From an uncultured Lachnospiraceae bacterium (GTDB lineage Bacteria; Bacillota; Clostridia; Lachnospirales; Lachnospiraceae): a stretch of 64,000 bases of DNA. This document shows, one piece after another, positions 61,757 to 64,000 of the stretch (within the stretch, counting starts at the first letter, position 1; every line of letters starts with the position of its first letter). The stretch covers positions 1-64,000 of the forward strand of contig CAJUHH010000005.1 in the NCBI GenBank assembly GCA_910585965.1, in the 5' to 3' direction. The notes under the pieces were generated by a model. The model had not been told where the DNA came from. It made no database searches and worked only from the letters and a program-made list of their open reading frames with translations. Position numbers and translations under genes: made by a program.

Positions 61757-62863
61757 ATGAACAGGTATGGCGTAATTATGGCAGGAGGCGGAGGGACACG
61801 ATTCTGGCCGTTGAGCCGCAGGGAGATGCCAAAACAGTTTTTGAACCTGACGGGAAGGGATACATTAGTCAATGAGACGATCGACAGGATCGTCGGAAAT
61901 GTGCCGAGAGAAAATATTTATATTGTAACCAATGTCAGTCAGTCAGGGCTGATGGGCGAAGTGACTTCCGGAAGACTGGCAGAGGAAAGGATACTGGCGG
62001 AACCGGCGGCAAGAAATACGGCGGCATGCATCGGCTATGCGGCGGTGGCTATAAGAAAAAAATATGGGGACAGCATTATGTGCGTGCTGCCTTCGGATCA
62101 TTATGTAAAGAATAAGGAAGCTTATAAGGAAGTTATGGATTTTGCTATGGACCTGGCGGAGAAAGAAGACAGGCTCGTAACGGTTGGGATCAAGCCCACA
62201 GAACCTGCCACTGGTTATGGCTATATCAAGTACGATAAACGGATGGAGGAGATTGCCCATAGGATTGGAAACGTGAGTCAGAAGCGGATTACAGCTTACC
62301 CAGTATCTGATTTTGTGGAGAAACCCAGCCTTCCTATTGCGAAGTCCTATGTGGAGCAGGGGTGCTATCTTTGGAACAGCGGAATGTTTATATGGAAAAC
62401 TTCAGTGATCATGAAATATTTCGAAAGGCTGCTTCCTGATGTGTATGAATGTCTGATGGAAATAGAAGAAGCAATTGGAACGGAAAGAGAAAAGGAAACG
62501 ATAGAGCGGGTGTACCCAACGATTCCCAAGATTTCGATCGATTATGGAATTATGGAAAAAGCGGATCAAGTGATTATGCTGGACGGCGATTTTGGCTGGA
62601 GCGATGTGGGAAGCTGGGACGCATTGGATACGCTGTATGAAGCTGATGAGAATAACAATGTGGTTTATGGAGAGCAAATCCATATCGGTTCTAAGAATTG
62701 CATTGCCTATGGAAAAGATAAGCTGATTGCCACGATTGGTTTGGAGGATGTGATTATCGTAGAAACGGAGGATGCAGTGCTTGTATGCGATAAATCGAAG
62801 GCCCAGGAGGTAAAAAAGATCGTGGAGATCCTTCAGGAAAAGGGGAAGGACAAATATTTGTAA
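61757..62863 (+). CDS. manC: Mannose-1-phosphate guanylyltransferase
   Basis: Makes GDP-mannose from GTP and mannose-1-phosphate, the precursor for GDP-fucose. I start at ATG 61757 (MNRYGVIMAGGGGTRFWPLS), giving 368 residues; the in-frame extension upstream overlaps fcl. Motifs are GGGGTRFWPLSRREMPKQFL (about 9-28), EPAARNTAACI (about 86-96), VLPSDHYV (about 111-118), FVEKPS (about 191-196) and DFGWSDVGSWDAL (about 277-289). The isomerase domain of bifunctional ManC is absent. Ends the cluster. Confidence 0.95.
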   Translation: MNRYGVIMAGGGGTRFWPLSRREMPKQFLNLTGRDTLVNETIDRIVGNVPRENIYIVTNVSQSGLMGEVTSGRLAEERILAEPAARNTAACIGYAAVAIRKKYGDSIMCVLPSDHYVKNKEAYKEVMDFAMDLAEKEDRLVTVGIKPTEPATGYGYIKYDKRMEEIAHRIGNVSQKRITAYPVSDFVEKPSLPIAKSYVEQGCYLWNSGMFIWKTSVIMKYFERLLPDVYECLMEIEEAIGTEREKETIERVYPTIPKISIDYGIMEKADQVIMLDGDFGWSDVGSWDALDTLYEADENNNVVYGEQIHIGSKNCIAYGKDKLIATIGLEDVIIVETEDAVLVCDKSKAQEVKKIVEILQEKGKDKYL

Positions 62864-62962
62864 GACGGCTTCCAATGCCTTGGCAACTAAATAGGTGAAA
62901 AGCTTTTCCCCTGCTTACTTTGTCAGCAGTAAACTTCCATGAGCGGGTCTGCTCATAAAAAT

Positions 62963-63000
62963 AAAGTGCGTAAGTTTTGTTGGTAACTTACGCACTTTTT
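62963..63000. terminator. Terminator of the envelope-sugar cluster
   Basis: AAAGTGCGTAAGTT and AACTTACGCACTTT around an 8-base loop, flanked by A and T runs. It lies between manC and the convergent chemoreceptor gene, so it can serve both. Confidence 0.82.
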
Positions 63001-63066
63001 GTTATGGAAAAATTCTATTACAATAAGCTGCAAATTTATGTAGTATTTTGGTAAATCCGTTCCGTC

Positions 63067-64000
63067 CTATTCATCCATTAACTTAAACTGTCCTACCAGT
63101 TCATCCAATGTCACAGCCTGTGCGGACAATTCTTCGCTTGTAGCGGAAGTTTCCTGTGCAGTTGCCGAATTGTTCTGTACTACCTCGGAAATCTGGCCAA
63201 CCCCTTGCTCTGCCTGGCGCATGGTCTCGTTCTGGTCTCCGATCATAATGCTCAGATTCTTGGAAACTTCGGCAATCTGTTTGATGCCGTCCACTACTAT
63301 TTCGATGGAGCTGGATGCGCTTTCCACCGCGCGGTTTCCGCCTTCGATTTCCCTTAAAGATCCTTCGATCAGCTCCCTGGTATCCACTGCCGCTTTTGCG
63401 CTTTGTTCAGCAAGCTGACGGATCTGATCTGCAACTACAGCAAAACCGCGTCCTGCTTCCCCTGCCCTTGCCGCTTCGATAGACGCATTCAGGGACAACA
63501 GGTTTGTCTGGGATGCGATGGATTCGATCTCGGAAATAATATTACCGATTTTCTTAGAAGTATCATCAATTTTCTGCATAGCAGCAACAACGGTATTCAT
63601 TCCGTCACGGCTGTTGTCCGCCTCATCCGCGCATTTCTTTGTCTGTACATAAGATTCTTCCGCATCTTCCGCGCTTCTTGCCATCGTATCCGTAATATTT
63701 ACAATTGTTGCCTGCAGTTCCTCTACAGCGCCCGCCTGGTCCGTTGCGCCTTCTGCAAGATTCTGGGCGGATTCCGCCAGGTTTGAGGCACCGGCTGATA
63801 CCTGGTTCGATGCTTCCGCAATGGAACGCAGTGTGGTTGTCATCTGATTTCTTAAGCCTCTCATCGCATCTACCAGTTTTTCGAAATCGCCGGTATAACG
63901 ATCCAGCATGGAAGAAGTCACCGCATAGTTTCCATTTGCCATTTCTCCTAAAAGATAGCTGATGTCATTGATAATTTCATTCAGCTTATCCGACATTTCC
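63067..64000 (-). CDS. Methyl-accepting chemotaxis protein, C-terminal part (cut by window edge)
   Basis: The reading frame runs off the right end, so the N-terminal sensor and membrane helices are outside. What is visible is about 310 residues: the end of a HAMP-like linker (DISYLLGEMANGNYAVTSSM), methylation helices, and the signalling tip SQTNLLSLNASIEAARAGEA followed by GRGFAVVADQIRQLAEQS. The C-terminal end is LDELVGQFKLMDE with no CheR-binding pentapeptide. A second chemoreceptor beside the membrane-domain one at 16756. Confidence 0.94.
   Translation of the reverse strand, partial: EMSDKLNEIINDISYLLGEMANGNYAVTSSMLDRYTGDFEKLVDAMRGLRNQMTTTLRSIAEASNQVSAGASNLAESAQNLAEGATDQAGAVEELQATIVNITDTMARSAEDAEESYVQTKKCADEADNSRDGMNTVVAAMQKIDDTSKKIGNIISEIESIASQTNLLSLNASIEAARAGEAGRGFAVVADQIRQLAEQSAKAAVDTRELIEGSLREIEGGNRAVESASSSIEIVVDGIKQIAEVSKNLSIMIGDQNETMRQAEQGVGQISEVVQNNSATAQETSATSEELSAQAVTLDELVGQFKLMDE

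Overview
The window reads as chromosome from a motile, Gram-positive anaerobe of the Clostridia, most likely family Lachnospiraceae. This rests on the gene set and on Bacillus/Clostridia gene orders: a THF riboswitch with folT, ireB-ruvX-DUF1292-fur-rnj, an MltG-like gene followed by trmR and trhP, type III glutamine synthetase, mbl followed by flagellar rod genes, and cdaA-cdaR-glmM. Most genes run on the + strand with strong Shine-Dalgarno sites. The family call is an inference; no rRNA gene is present.

Bases 1-15540 are housekeeping. They hold riboswitch-controlled folate uptake (folT), prmA, rsmE, a cysteine desulfurase paired with thiI, a degenerate HPr-like protein on the - strand, mtaB, then the ireB to trhP cluster (tRNA and rRNA processing, Fur, RNase J, cell-wall factor), and glnN. 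At 15.7-16.6 kb a tRNA-Gln gene carries a very small island: an MNT/HEPN toxin-antitoxin pair between two perfect 49-bp copies of the tRNA 3' half. Bases 16.7-27.9 kb hold a chemoreceptor, a thioesterase, cvfB, membrane and cell-surface genes, and ftsE-ftsX-M23-ctpA for septal wall hydrolysis. A compact three-way-junction palindrome lies between ftsX and the M23 gene.

Bases 27.9-37.15 kb are an AT-rich accessory region between ctpA and uvrB. It starts with an intact LRR-Roc-COR (Roco) GTPase. It continues with two successive decayed 5' fragments of uvrB, both cut at the same codon and both joined to the same roughly 138-bp sequence. Each fragment is followed by decayed cargo: RhuM, a GHKL ATPase fragment, AbiEi with a gutted AbiEii, and an integrase scrap; then a NACHT-like fragment and a DUF1016 nuclease. 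The intact uvrB follows. My reading is repeated insertion into one site inside uvrB, with each newcomer supplying a fresh uvrB 5' end. This is the most unusual thing in the window.

Bases 37.15-64 kb return to core functions: uvrBA excision repair, mbl with flagellar rod genes, recD2, comF, a YvyF-like flagellar protein, two unknown membrane proteins, cdaA-cdaR-glmM (c-di-AMP synthesis and wall precursor), ptsH, leuA, a DUF3048 lipoprotein, and an envelope-sugar cluster (rfbD, a PAP2-like protein, a large GT-C-like membrane protein, fcl, manC). The right edge cuts a second chemoreceptor gene.
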